64,000 nucleotides of DNA from Bromus sterilis (GCA_950022295.1 OX465597.1:682001-746000); one strand, 5' to 3'. Shown: positions 1 through 11,178, counted from the stretch's first letter. The notes: generated by a model not told the origin, from the sequence alone. Made by a program: numbers and translations.

Positions 1-117
1 AGTGATTTCCACCATTGATGAACCCAGGTTGCATTTACGTGCCGGTCATCAACACTCGCAGTTTTGGCCGATTCTGGCATGTTTCATGGGCTATTAATCA
101 CCGTTTTGGGTCCCCGG
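1..117 (+). repeat. K-type monomer
   Basis: A 117-bp monomer defined by gatgaacccaggttgc and by ggcatg instead of ggcctg, which removes the second GGCC site. It opens each 20-mer HOR. Further K starts are at 2355, 4943, 7649, 10003, 11179, 13298, 13650, 16005, 18360, 21304, 24248, 25425, 26131, 27897, 30723, 31900, 32606, 34372 and 40610. After about 42 kb the ggttgc monomers carry ggcctg instead, so the combined K marker is confined to the left two thirds. Confidence 0.9.
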
Positions 118-124
118 AGTGATT
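96..124. repeat. Dyad across the monomer junction (aatcac / gtgatt)
   Basis: The end of one monomer (aatcac, 96-101) is the exact reverse complement of the start of the next (gtgatt, 119-124), separated by 17 bases that include gggtcccc. It is given here as the first example. Nearly every junction in the array keeps it, because the junction variants (gtcccc, gttccc, gtcctc, ggatcc) all fall inside the loop. A role in hairpin formation or protein binding is speculation. Confidence 0.7.
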
Positions 125-235
125 TCCACTATTGACGAACCCCATGGTGCATTTACGTGCCGGTCATCAACACTCGCAGTTTTGGCCGGTTATGGCCTGT
201 TTCATGGGCTATTAATCACCGTTTTGGATCCCCGG
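118..235 (+). repeat. L-type monomer with BamHI-type junction
   Basis: It follows K and carries ctattgac in place of ccattgac, catggtgc in place of cagggtgc, and ccggttatgg. Most copies end in the junction ggatccccgg, which contains GGATCC, so BamHI would cut about once per HOR. Two copies (after the K monomers at 11179 and 13650) have gggtcccc instead. From about 40.7 kb the catggtgc copies have lost ctatt. Confidence 0.88.
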
Positions 236-352
236 AGTGATTTCCACCATTGACGAACCCAGGGTGCATTTACGTGTCGGTCATCAACACTCCCAGTTTT
301 GGCCGATTCTGGCCTGTTTCATGGGCTATTAATCACCGTTTTGGGTCCCCGG

Positions 353-470
353 AGTGATTTCCACCATTGACGAACCCCAGGGTGCATTTACGTGCCGGTC
401 ATCAACACTCGCAGTTTTGGCCGATTCTGGCCTGTTTCATGGGCTATTAATCACCGTTTTGGTTCCCCGG
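353..470 (+). repeat. Representative 118-bp monomer (type A)
   Basis: This copy is close to the consensus and is useful as a reference. It has 61 G/C of 118 bases and seven CpG sites (in gacgaa, acgtg, gccgg, ctcgc, gccga, accgt, cccgg). In order it carries ccattgacgaacccc, gcatttacgtgccgg, tcatcaacactcgcag, ttttggccgattctggcc, tttcatgggctattaatc and accgttttgg. Its following junction is ggttccccgg, which marks type A; the commoner junctions are gggtccccgg and gggttcccgg. Two GGCC sites lie 14 bp end to end in the middle. Every frame is closed by stops, including a TAA in atgggctattaa. Confidence 0.95.
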
Positions 471-1295
471 AGTGATTTCCACCATTGACGAACCCCAGGG
501 TGCATTTACGTGCCGGTCATCAACACTCGCAGTTTTGGCCGATTCTGGCCTGTTTCATGGGCTATTAATCACCGTTTTGGGTCCTCGGAGTGATTCCCAC
601 CATTGACGAACCCCAGGGTGCATTTACGTGCCAGTCATCAACACTCGCAGTTTTAGCCGGTTATGGCCTGTTTCATGGGCTATTAATCACCGTTTTGGGT
701 CCCCGGAGTGATTTCCACCATTGACGAACCCCAGGGTGCATTTACGTGCCGGTCATCAACACTCGCAGTTTTGGCCGGTTATGGCCTGTTTCATGGGCTA
801 TTAATCACCGTTTTGGGTTCCCGGAGTGATTTCCACCATTGATGAACCCAGGGTGCATTTACGTGCCGGTCATCAACACTCGCAGTTTTGGCCGATTCTG
901 GCCTGTTTCATGGGCTATTAATCACCGTTTTGGGTCCCCGGAGTGATTTCCACCATTGACGAACCCCAGGGTGCATTTACGTGCCGGTCATCAACACTCC
1001 CAGTTTTGGCCGATTCTGGCCTGTTTCATGGGCTATTAATCACCGTTTTGGTTCCCCGGAGTGATTTCCACCATTGACGAACCCCAGGGTGCATTTCCGT
1101 GCCGGTCATCAACACTCGCAGTTTTGGCCGATTCTGGCCTGTTTCATGGGCTATTAATCACCGTTTTGGGTCCTCGGAGTGATTCCCACCATTGACGAAC
1201 CCCAGGGTGCATTTACGTGCCGGTCATCAACACTCGCAGTTTTAGCCGGTTATGGCCTGTTTCATGGGCTATTAATCACCGTTTTGGGTCCCCGG

Positions 1296-1413
1296 AGTGA
1301 TTTCCACCATTGACGAACCCCAGGGTGCATTTACGTGCCGGTCATCAACAGTCGCAGTTTTGGCCGGTTATGGCCTGTTTCATGGGCTATTCATCACCGT
1401 TTTGGGTTCCCGG
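1296..1413 (+). repeat. H-type monomer (ctattcatc)
   Basis: This 118-bp monomer has ctattcatc where nearly all others have ctattaatc, so the TAA in that frame is lost and a 66-codon open frame runs from 1310 to 1510. Related copies start near 8944, 12474, 14945, 17300, 19655, 22599, 29074, 35667, 36491 and 37078. Those from 12.5 to 35.7 kb also carry ccacaattg and catcaaaactc; the three between 12.5 and 17.4 kb end in ttttaggttcc. I do not regard the open frames as genes. Confidence 0.85.
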
Positions 1414-1766
1414 AGTGATTTCCACCATTGATGAACCCAGGGTGCATTTACGTGCCGGTCATCAACACTCGCAGTTTTGGCCGATTCTGGCCTGTTTCAT
1501 GGGCTATTAATCACCGTTTTGGGTCCCCGGAGTGATTTCCACCATTGATGAACCCCAGGGTGCATTTACGTGCCGGTCATCAACACTCGCAGTTTTGGCC
1601 GATTCTGGCCTGTTTCATGGGCTATTAATCACCGTTTTGGGTCCCCGGAGTGATTTCCACCATTGACGAACCCCAGGGTGCATTTACGTGCCGGTCATCA
1701 ACACTCGCAGTTTTGGCCGGTTATGGCCTGTTTCATGGGCTATTAATCACCGTTTTGGGTCCCCGG

Positions 1767-1883
1767 AGTGATTTCCACCATTGACGAACCGAGGGTGCAT
1801 TTACGTGTCGGTCATCAACACTCCCAGTTTTGGCCGATTCTGGCCTGTTTCATGGGCTATTAATCACCGTTTTGGGTCCCCGG
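1767..1883 (+). repeat. M-type monomer, private gaaccgaggg variant
   Basis: M monomers are 117 bp and carry gtgtcgg and actccc. This copy also has gacgaaccgaggg in place of gacgaacccaggg. The only other copy I see with that change lies exactly 7,648 bp downstream (near 9436), which ties the two flanking segments together as a recent duplicate pair. Confidence 0.85.
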
Positions 1884-2001
1884 AGTGATTTCCACCATTG
1901 ACGAACCCCAGGGTGCATTTACGTGCCGGTCATCAACACTCGCAGTTTTGGCCGATTCTGGCCTGTTTCATGGGCTATTAATCACCGTTTTGGGTTCCCG
2001 G

Positions 2002-2119
2002 AGTGATTTCCACCATTGACGAACCCCAGGGTGCATTTACGTGAAGATCATCAGTCCTCGCAGTTTTGGCCGATTCTGGCCTGTTTCATGGGCTATTAAT
2101 CACCGTTTTGGGTCCCCGG
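2002..2119 (+). repeat. P-type monomer (clustered substitutions)
   Basis: A 118-bp monomer with six substitutions inside about 14 bases: gtgccggtcatcaacactcg becomes gtgaagatcatcagtcctcg. The rest matches the ordinary monomer. I count 29 copies, near 2041, 3217, 4627, 5923, 7334, 9689, 10865, 15691, 18046, 20990, 23934, 25818, 27583, 30409, 32292, 34058, 39471, 39826, 40296, 41826, 48890, 49704, 51940, 53468, 57232, 58997, 59820, 61349 and 62171. It is the best single marker of HOR phase. Copies near 4627 and 7334 have gcattttagtg. Many after 49 kb have cgcactttt. Those near 48.9, 59.0 and 61.35 kb have ttcctggg. Confidence 0.92.
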
Positions 2120-2354
2120 AGTGATTTCCACCATTGACGAACCCCAGGGTGCATTTACGTGCCGGTCATCAACACTCGCAGTTTTGGCCGATTCTGGCCT
2201 GTTTCATGGGCTATTAATCACCGTTTTGGGTTCCCGGAGTGATTTCCACCATTGATGAACCCAGGGTGCATTTACGTGCCGGTCATCAACACTCGCAGTT
2301 TTGGCCGATTCTGGCCTGTTTCATGGGCTATTAATCACCGTTTTGGGTTCCCGG

Positions 2355-3085
2355 AGTGATTTCCACCATTGATGAACCCAGGTTGCATTTACGTGCCGGT
2401 CATCAACACTCGCAGTTTTGGCCGATTCTGGCATGTTTCATGGGCTATTAATCACCGTTTTGGGTCCCCGGAGTGATTTCCACTATTGACGAACCCCATG
2501 GTGCATTTACGTGCCGGTCATCAACACTCGCAGTTTTGGCCGGTTATGGCCTGTTTCATGGGCTATTAATCACCGTTTTGGATCCCCGGAGTGATTTCCA
2601 CCATTGACGAACCCAGGGTGCATTTACGTGTCGGTCATCAACACTCCCAGTTTTGGCCGATTCTGGCCTGTTTCATGGGCTATTAATCACCGTTTTGGGT
2701 CCCCGGAGTGATTTCCACCATTGATGAACCCCAGGGTGCATTTACGTGCCGGTCATCAACACTCGCAGTTTTGGCCGATTCTGGCCTGTTTCATGGGCTA
2801 TTAATCACCGTTTTGGGTCCCCGGAGTGATTTCCACCATTGACGAACCCCAGGGTGCATTTACGTGCCGGTCATCAACACTCGCAGTTTTGGCCGGTTAT
2901 GGCCTGTTTCATGGGCTATTAATCACCGTTTTGGGTCCCCGGAGTGATTTCCACCATTGACGAACCCAGGGTGCATTTACGTGTCGGTCATCAACACTCC
3001 CAGTTTTGGCCGATTCTGGCCTGTTTCATGGGCTATTAATCACCGTTTTGGGTCCCCGGAGTGATTTCCACCATTGACGAACCCC
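2355..3085 (+). repeat. Shortened HOR copy (start of 10-mer)
   Basis: K-L-M at 2355 is followed at once by E2-D-M-N-P, so ten monomers (A through the first E of the reference HOR) are absent. The spacing of P monomers falls to about 1,176 bp here, against about 2,354 bp for a full unit. The loss is a whole number of monomers, as expected from unequal crossing over in register. Confidence 0.8.
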
Positions 3086-5791
3086 AGGGTGCATTTACGT
3101 GCCGGTCATCAACACTCGCAGTTTTGGCCGATTCTGGCCTGTTTCATGGGCTATTAATCACCGTTTTGGGTTCCCGGAGTGATTTCCACCATTGACGAAC
3201 CCCAGGGTGCATTTACGTGAAGATCATCAGTCCTCGCAGTTTTGGCCGATTCTGGCCTGTTTCATGGGCTATTAATCACCGTTTTGGGTCCCCGGAGTGA
3301 TTTCCACCATTGACGAACCCCAGGGTGCATTTACGTGCCGGTCATCAACACTCGCAGTTTTGGCCGGTTATGGCCTGTTTCATGGGCTATTAATCACCGT
3401 TTTGGGTTCCCGGAGTGATTTCCACCATTGATGAACCCAGGGTGCATTTACGTGCCGGTCATCAACACTCCCAGTTTTGGCCGATTCTGGCCTGTTTCAT
3501 GGGCTATTAATCACCGTTTTGGGTCCCCGGAGTGATTTCCACCATTGACGAACCCCAGGGTGCATTTACGTGCCGGTCATCAACACTCGCAGTTTTGGCC
3601 GATTCTGGCCTGTTTCATGGGCTATTAATCACCGTTTTGGTTCCCCGGAGTGATTTCCACCATTGACGAACCCCAGGGTGCATTTACGTGCCGGTCATCA
3701 ACACTCGCAGTTTTGGCCGATTCTGGCCTGTTTCATGGGTTATTAATCACCGTTTTGGGTCCTCGGAGTGATTCCCACCATTGACGAACCCCAGGGTGCA
3801 TTTACGTGCCGGTCATCAACACTCGCAGTTTTAGCCGGTTATGGCCTGTTTCATGGGCTATTAATCACCGTTTTGGGTCCCCGGAGTGATTTCCACCATT
3901 GACGAACCCCAGGGTGCATTTACGTGCCGGTCATCAACACTCGCAGTCTTGGCCGATTCTGGCCTGTTTCATGGGCTATTAATCACCGTTTTGGGTTCCC
4001 GGAGTGATTTCCACCATTGATGAACCCAGGGTGCATTTACGTGCCGGTCATCAACACTCGCAGTTTTGGCCGATTCTGGCCTGTTTCATGGGCTATTAAT
4101 CACCGTTTTGGGTTCCCGGAGTGATTTCCACCATTGATGAACCCAGGGTGCATTTACGTGCCGGTCATCAACACTCGCAGTTTTGGCCGATTCTGGCCTG
4201 TTTCATGGGCTATTAATCACCGTTTTGGGTCCCCGGAGTGATTTCCACCATTGACGAACCCCAGGGTGCATTTACGTGCCGGTCATCAACACTCGCAGTT
4301 TTGGCCGGTTATGGCCTGTTTCATGGGCTATTAATCACCGTTTTGGGTCCCCGGAGTGATTTCCACCATTGACGAACCCAGGGTGCATTTACGTGTCGGT
4401 CATCAACACTCCCAGTTTTGGCCGATTCTGGCCTGTTTCATGGGCTATTAATCACCGTTTTGGGTCCCCGGAGTGATTTCCACCATTGACGAACCCCAGG
4501 GTGCATTTACGTGCCGGTCATCAACACTCGCAGTTTTGGCCGATTCTGGCCTGTTTCATGGGCTATTAATCACCGTTTTGGGTTCCCGGAGTGATTTCCA
4601 CCATTGACGAACCCCAGGGTGCATTTTAGTGAAGATCATCAGTCCTCGCAGTTTTGGCCGATTCTGGCCTGTTTCATGGGCTATTAATCACCGTTTTGGG
4701 TCCCCGGAGTGATTTCCACCATTGACGAACCCCAGGGTGCATTTACGTGCCGGTCATCAACACTCGCAGTTTTGGCCGATTCTGGCCTGTTTCATGGGCT
4801 ATTAATCACCGTTTTGGGTTCCCGGAGTGATTTCCACCATTGATGAACCCAGGGTGCATTTACGTGCCGGTCATCAACACTCGCAGTTTTGGCCGATTCT
4901 GGCCTGTTTCATGGGCTATTAATCACCGTTTTGGGTTCCCGGAGTGATTTCCACCATTGATGAACCCAGGTTGCATTTACGTGCCGGTCATCAACACTCG
5001 CAGTTTTGGCCGATTCTGGCATGTTTCATGGGCTATTAATCACCGTTTTGGGTCCCCGGAGTGATTTCCACTATTGACGAACCCCATGGTGCATTTACGT
5101 GCCGGTCATCAACACTCGCAGTTTTGGCCGGTTATGGCCTGTTTCATGGGCTATTAATCACCGTTTTGGATCCCCGGAGTGATTTCCACCATTGACGAAC
5201 CCAGGGTGCATTTACGTGTCGGTCATCAACACTCCCAGTTTTGGCCGATTCTGGCCTGTTTCATGGGCTATTAATCACCGTTTTGGGTCCCCGGAGTGAT
5301 TTCCACCATTGACGAACCCCAGGGTGCATTTACGTGCCGGTCATCAACACTCGCAGTTTTGGCCGATTCTGGCCTGTTTCATGGGCTATTAATCACCGTT
5401 TTGGTTCCCCGGAGTGATTTCCACCATTGACGAACCCCAGGGTGCATTTACGTGCCGGTCATCAACACTCGCAGTTTTGGCCGATTCTGGCCTGTTTCAT
5501 GGGCTATTAATCACCGTTTTGGGTCCTCGGAGTGATTCCCACCATTGACGAACCCCAGGGTGCATTTACGTGCCAGTCATCAACACTCGCAGTTTTAGCC
5601 GGTTATGGCCTGTTTCATGGGCTATTAATCACCGTTTTGGGTCCCCGGAGTGATTTCCACCATTGACGAACCCCAGGGTGCATTTACGTGCCGGTCATCA
5701 ACACTCGCAGTTTTGGCCGGTTATGGCCTGTTTCATGGGCTATTAATCACCGTTTTGGGTTCCCGGAGTGATTTCCACCATTGATGAACCC
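3086..5791 (+). repeat. 2,706-bp tandem duplication, copy 1 (23 monomers)
   Basis: Every rare variant I traced recurs 2,706 bp downstream, including gggttatt near 3740 and gcattttagtg near 4625. The match runs to 5877 and breaks at 5878/8584 (gggttccc against gggtcccc). No difference was noticed within the copies, which suggests a very recent event or an assembly duplication. Confidence 0.83.
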
Positions 5792-8497
5792 AGGGTGCAT
5801 TTACGTGCCGGTCATCAACACTCGCAGTTTTGGCCGATTCTGGCCTGTTTCATGGGCTATTAATCACCGTTTTGGGTTCCCGGAGTGATTTCCACCATTG
5901 ACGAACCCCAGGGTGCATTTACGTGAAGATCATCAGTCCTCGCAGTTTTGGCCGATTCTGGCCTGTTTCATGGGCTATTAATCACCGTTTTGGGTCCCCG
6001 GAGTGATTTCCACCATTGACGAACCCCAGGGTGCATTTACGTGCCGGTCATCAACACTCGCAGTTTTGGCCGGTTATGGCCTGTTTCATGGGCTATTAAT
6101 CACCGTTTTGGGTTCCCGGAGTGATTTCCACCATTGATGAACCCAGGGTGCATTTACGTGCCGGTCATCAACACTCCCAGTTTTGGCCGATTCTGGCCTG
6201 TTTCATGGGCTATTAATCACCGTTTTGGGTCCCCGGAGTGATTTCCACCATTGACGAACCCCAGGGTGCATTTACGTGCCGGTCATCAACACTCGCAGTT
6301 TTGGCCGATTCTGGCCTGTTTCATGGGCTATTAATCACCGTTTTGGTTCCCCGGAGTGATTTCCACCATTGACGAACCCCAGGGTGCATTTACGTGCCGG
6401 TCATCAACACTCGCAGTTTTGGCCGATTCTGGCCTGTTTCATGGGTTATTAATCACCGTTTTGGGTCCTCGGAGTGATTCCCACCATTGACGAACCCCAG
6501 GGTGCATTTACGTGCCGGTCATCAACACTCGCAGTTTTAGCCGGTTATGGCCTGTTTCATGGGCTATTAATCACCGTTTTGGGTCCCCGGAGTGATTTCC
6601 ACCATTGACGAACCCCAGGGTGCATTTACGTGCCGGTCATCAACACTCGCAGTCTTGGCCGATTCTGGCCTGTTTCATGGGCTATTAATCACCGTTTTGG
6701 GTTCCCGGAGTGATTTCCACCATTGATGAACCCAGGGTGCATTTACGTGCCGGTCATCAACACTCGCAGTTTTGGCCGATTCTGGCCTGTTTCATGGGCT
6801 ATTAATCACCGTTTTGGGTTCCCGGAGTGATTTCCACCATTGATGAACCCAGGGTGCATTTACGTGCCGGTCATCAACACTCGCAGTTTTGGCCGATTCT
6901 GGCCTGTTTCATGGGCTATTAATCACCGTTTTGGGTCCCCGGAGTGATTTCCACCATTGACGAACCCCAGGGTGCATTTACGTGCCGGTCATCAACACTC
7001 GCAGTTTTGGCCGGTTATGGCCTGTTTCATGGGCTATTAATCACCGTTTTGGGTCCCCGGAGTGATTTCCACCATTGACGAACCCAGGGTGCATTTACGT
7101 GTCGGTCATCAACACTCCCAGTTTTGGCCGATTCTGGCCTGTTTCATGGGCTATTAATCACCGTTTTGGGTCCCCGGAGTGATTTCCACCATTGACGAAC
7201 CCCAGGGTGCATTTACGTGCCGGTCATCAACACTCGCAGTTTTGGCCGATTCTGGCCTGTTTCATGGGCTATTAATCACCGTTTTGGGTTCCCGGAGTGA
7301 TTTCCACCATTGACGAACCCCAGGGTGCATTTTAGTGAAGATCATCAGTCCTCGCAGTTTTGGCCGATTCTGGCCTGTTTCATGGGCTATTAATCACCGT
7401 TTTGGGTCCCCGGAGTGATTTCCACCATTGACGAACCCCAGGGTGCATTTACGTGCCGGTCATCAACACTCGCAGTTTTGGCCGATTCTGGCCTGTTTCA
7501 TGGGCTATTAATCACCGTTTTGGGTTCCCGGAGTGATTTCCACCATTGATGAACCCAGGGTGCATTTACGTGCCGGTCATCAACACTCGCAGTTTTGGCC
7601 GATTCTGGCCTGTTTCATGGGCTATTAATCACCGTTTTGGGTTCCCGGAGTGATTTCCACCATTGATGAACCCAGGTTGCATTTACGTGCCGGTCATCAA
7701 CACTCGCAGTTTTGGCCGATTCTGGCATGTTTCATGGGCTATTAATCACCGTTTTGGGTCCCCGGAGTGATTTCCACTATTGACGAACCCCATGGTGCAT
7801 TTACGTGCCGGTCATCAACACTCGCAGTTTTGGCCGGTTATGGCCTGTTTCATGGGCTATTAATCACCGTTTTGGATCCCCGGAGTGATTTCCACCATTG
7901 ACGAACCCAGGGTGCATTTACGTGTCGGTCATCAACACTCCCAGTTTTGGCCGATTCTGGCCTGTTTCATGGGCTATTAATCACCGTTTTGGGTCCCCGG
8001 AGTGATTTCCACCATTGACGAACCCCAGGGTGCATTTACGTGCCGGTCATCAACACTCGCAGTTTTGGCCGATTCTGGCCTGTTTCATGGGCTATTAATC
8101 ACCGTTTTGGTTCCCCGGAGTGATTTCCACCATTGACGAACCCCAGGGTGCATTTACGTGCCGGTCATCAACACTCGCAGTTTTGGCCGATTCTGGCCTG
8201 TTTCATGGGCTATTAATCACCGTTTTGGGTCCTCGGAGTGATTCCCACCATTGACGAACCCCAGGGTGCATTTACGTGCCAGTCATCAACACTCGCAGTT
8301 TTAGCCGGTTATGGCCTGTTTCATGGGCTATTAATCACCGTTTTGGGTCCCCGGAGTGATTTCCACCATTGACGAACCCCAGGGTGCATTTACGTGCCGG
8401 TCATCAACACTCGCAGTTTTGGCCGGTTATGGCCTGTTTCATGGGCTATTAATCACCGTTTTGGGTTCCCGGAGTGATTTCCACCATTGATGAACCC
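5792..8497 (+). repeat. 2,706-bp tandem duplication, copy 2
   Basis: Head-to-tail second copy of 3086-5791, with gggttatt near 6446 and gcattttagtg near 7330 at the expected offset. Its K monomer at 7649 corresponds to that at 4943. Confidence 0.83.
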
Positions 8498-11014
8498 AGG
8501 GTGCATTTACGTGCCGGTCATCAACACTCGCAGTTTTGGCCGATTCTGGCCTGTTTCATGGGCTATTAATCACCGTTTTGGGTCCCCGGAGTGATTTCCA
8601 CCATTGACGAACCCCAGGGTGCATTTACGTGCCGGTCATCAACACTCCCAGTTTTGGCCGATTCTGGCCTGTTTCATGGGCTATTAATCACCGTTTTGGT
8701 TCCCCGGAGTGATTTCCACCATTGACGAACCCCAGGGTGCATTTCCGTGCCGGTCATCAACACTCGCAGTTTTGGCCGATTCTGGCCTGTTTCATGGGCT
8801 ATTAATCACCGTTTTGGGTCCTCGGAGTGATTCCCACCATTGACGAACCCCAGGGTGCATTTACGTGCCGGTCATCAACACTCGCAGTTTTAGCCGGTTA
8901 TGGCCTGTTTCATGGGCTATTAATCACCGTTTTGGGTCCCCGGAGTGATTTCCACCATTGACGAACCCCAGGGTGCATTTACGTGCCGGTCATCAACAGT
9001 CGCAGTTTTGGCCGGTTATGGCCTGTTTCATGGGCTATTCATCACCGTTTTGGGTTCCCGGAGTGATTTCCACCATTGATGAACCCAGGGTGCATTTACG
9101 TGCCGGTCATCAACACTCGCAGTTTTGGCCGATTCTGGCCTGTTTCATGGGCTATTAATCACCGTTTTGGGTCCCCGGAGTGATTTCCACCATTGATGAA
9201 CCCCAGGGTGCATTTACGTGCCGGTCATCAACACTCGCAGTTTTGGCCGATTCTGGCCTGTTTCATGGGCTATTAATCACCGTTTTGGGTCCCCGGAGTG
9301 ATTTCCACCATTGACGAACCCCAGGGTGCATTTACGTGCCGGTCATCAACACTCGCAGTTTTGGCCGGTTATGGCCTGTTTCATGGGCTATTAATCACCG
9401 TTTTGGGTCCCCGGAGTGATTTCCACCATTGACGAACCGAGGGTGCATTTACGTGTCGGTCATCAACACTCCCAGTTTTGGCCGATTCTGGCCTGTTTCA
9501 TGGGCTATTAATCACCGTTTTGGGTCCCCGGAGTGATTTCCACCATTGACGAACCCCAGGGTGCATTTACGTGCCGGTCATCAACACTCGCAGTTTTGGC
9601 CGATTCTGGCCTGTTTCATGGGCTATTAATCACCGTTTTGGGTTCCCGGAGTGATTTCCACCATTGACGAACCCCAGGGTGCATTTACGTGAAGATCATC
9701 AGTCCTCGCAGTTTTGGCCGATTCTGGCCTGTTTCATGGGCTATTAATCACCGTTTTGGGTCCCCGGAGTGATTTCCACCATTGACGAACCCCAGGGTGC
9801 ATTTACGTGCCGGTCATCAACACTCGCAGTTTTGGCCGATTCTGGCCTGTTTCAAGGGCTATTAATCACCGTTTTGGGTTCCCGGAGTGATTTCCACCAT
9901 TGATGAACCCAGGGTGCATTTACGTGCCGGTCATCAACACTCGCAGTTTTGGCCGATTCTGGCCTGTTTCATGGGCTATTAATCACCGTTTTGGGTTCCC
10001 GGAGTGATTTCCACCATTGATGAACCCAGGTTGCATTTACGTGCCGGTCATCAACACTCGCAGTTTTGGCCGATTCTGGCATGTTTCATGGGCTATTAAT
10101 CACCGTTTTGGGTCCCCGGAGTGATTTCCACTATTGACGAACCCCATGGTGCATTTACGTGCCGGTCATCAACACTCGCAGTTTTGGCCGGTTATGGCCT
10201 GTTTCATGGGCTATTAATCACCGTTTTGGATCCCCGGAGTGATTTCCACCATTGACGAACCCAGGGTGCATTTACGTGTCGGTCATCAACACTCCCAGTT
10301 TTGGCCGATTCTGGCCTGTTTCATGGGCTATTAATCACCGTTTTGGGTCCCCGGAGTGATTTCCACCATTGATGAACCCCAGGGTGCATTTACGTGCCGG
10401 TCATCAACACTCGCAGTTTTGGCCGATTCTGGCCTGTTTCATGGGCTATTAATCACCGTTTTGGGTCCCCGGAGTGATTTCCACCATTGACGAACCCCAG
10501 GGTGCATTTACGTGCCGGTCATCAACACTCGCAGTTTTGGCCGGTTATGGCCTGTTTCATGGGCTATTAATCACCGTTTTGGGTCCCCGGAGTGATTTCC
10601 ACCATTGACGAACCCAGGGTGCATTTACGTGTCGGTCATCAACACTCCCAGTTTTGGCCGATTCTGGCCTGTTTCATGGGCTATTAATCACCGTTTTGGG
10701 TCCCCGGAGTGATTTCCACCATTGACGAACCCCAGGGTGCATTTACGTGCCGGTCATCAACACTCGCAGTTTTGGCCGATTCTGGCCTGTTTCATGGGCT
10801 ATTAATCACCGTTTTGGGTTCCCGGAGTGATTTCCACCATTGACGAACCCCAGGGTGCATTTACGTGAAGATCATCAGTCCTCGCAGTTTTGGCCGATTC
10901 TGGCCTGTTTCATGGGCTATTAATCACCGTTTTGGGTCCCCGGAGTGATTTCCACCATTGACGAACCCCAGGGTGCATTTACGTGCCGGTCATCAACACT
11001 CGCAGTTTTGGCCG
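7649..11014 (+). repeat. Segment repeated at -7,648 bp, right copy
   Basis: Partner of 1-3366. It has one private change, caaggg instead of catggg at 9855. Its first 0.93 kb also belongs to the 2,706-bp tandem duplication and matches 4943-5877, so the duplications are nested. Confidence 0.85.
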
Positions 11015-11178
11015 ATTCTGGCCTGTTTCATGGGCTATTAATCACCGTTTTGGGTTCCCGGAGTGATTTCCACCATTGATGAACCCAGGGTGCATTTACG
11101 TGCCGGTCATCAACACTCGCAGTTTTGGCCGATTCTGGCCTGTTTCATGGGCTATTAATCACCGTTTTGGGTTCCCGG
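8498..11178 (+). repeat. HOR units following the 2,706-bp duplication
   Basis: Satellite only. From 8584 it leaves the 2,706-bp copy and follows the reference HOR (F-G-C-H-E-E2-D-M-N-P-N-Q), reaching K at 10003. A shortened 10-mer (K-L-M-E2-D-M-N-P-N-Q) then leads to K at 11179. No gene or insertion. Confidence 0.8.

Larger units (their letters stand above)
1..2354 (+). repeat. Reference 20-mer higher-order repeat (2,354 bp)
   Basis: Reading the diagnostic variants in order gives K-L-M-A-B-C-D-E-F-G-C-H-E-E2-D-M-N-P-N-Q, twenty monomers, after which K starts again at 2355. The first C has ccagtcatc, the second ccggtcatc. E2 is a gatgaacccc copy, a hybrid that joins the gat variant to the full run of four Cs. 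The same order, with gains or losses of whole monomers, explains most of the first 36 kb. Confidence 0.85.
1..3366 (+). repeat. Segment repeated at +7,648 bp, left copy
   Basis: This stretch matches 7649-11014 at every diagnostic variant I checked, including the private gaaccgaggg, the hybrid gatgaacccc, and the loss of ten monomers after 2,700. I saw one difference, t at 2207 against a at 9855. Similarity ends at 3367 (ccggtta against ccgattc at 11015). The left copy is cut by the window edge, so the true length may be greater. The offset equals 65 monomers. Confidence 0.85.

Noticed and set aside
102..118. gggtcccc hairpin as a transcription terminator
   Set aside because: Three or four base pairs with almost no loop and no following T run; it is part of the junction loop and varies freely.
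118..120. Monomer start as a natural boundary
   Set aside because: The phase chosen here (agtgatt) is arbitrary. The window happens to begin at it, and another phase would describe the array equally well.
381..400. acgtgcc motif resembling an ABRE/G-box core in each monomer
   Set aside because: A six- to seven-base match repeated only because the monomer is repeated; no gene is nearby to regulate.
1310..1510. 66-codon open frame, recurring at 8958, 19669, 22613, 29088 and 35681, with related frames at 36492 and 37093
   Set aside because: It spans two satellite monomers and exists only because one has ctattcatc instead of ctattaatc, which removes a TAA. No distinct upstream signal, no codon constraint, and the sequence is ordinary satellite.
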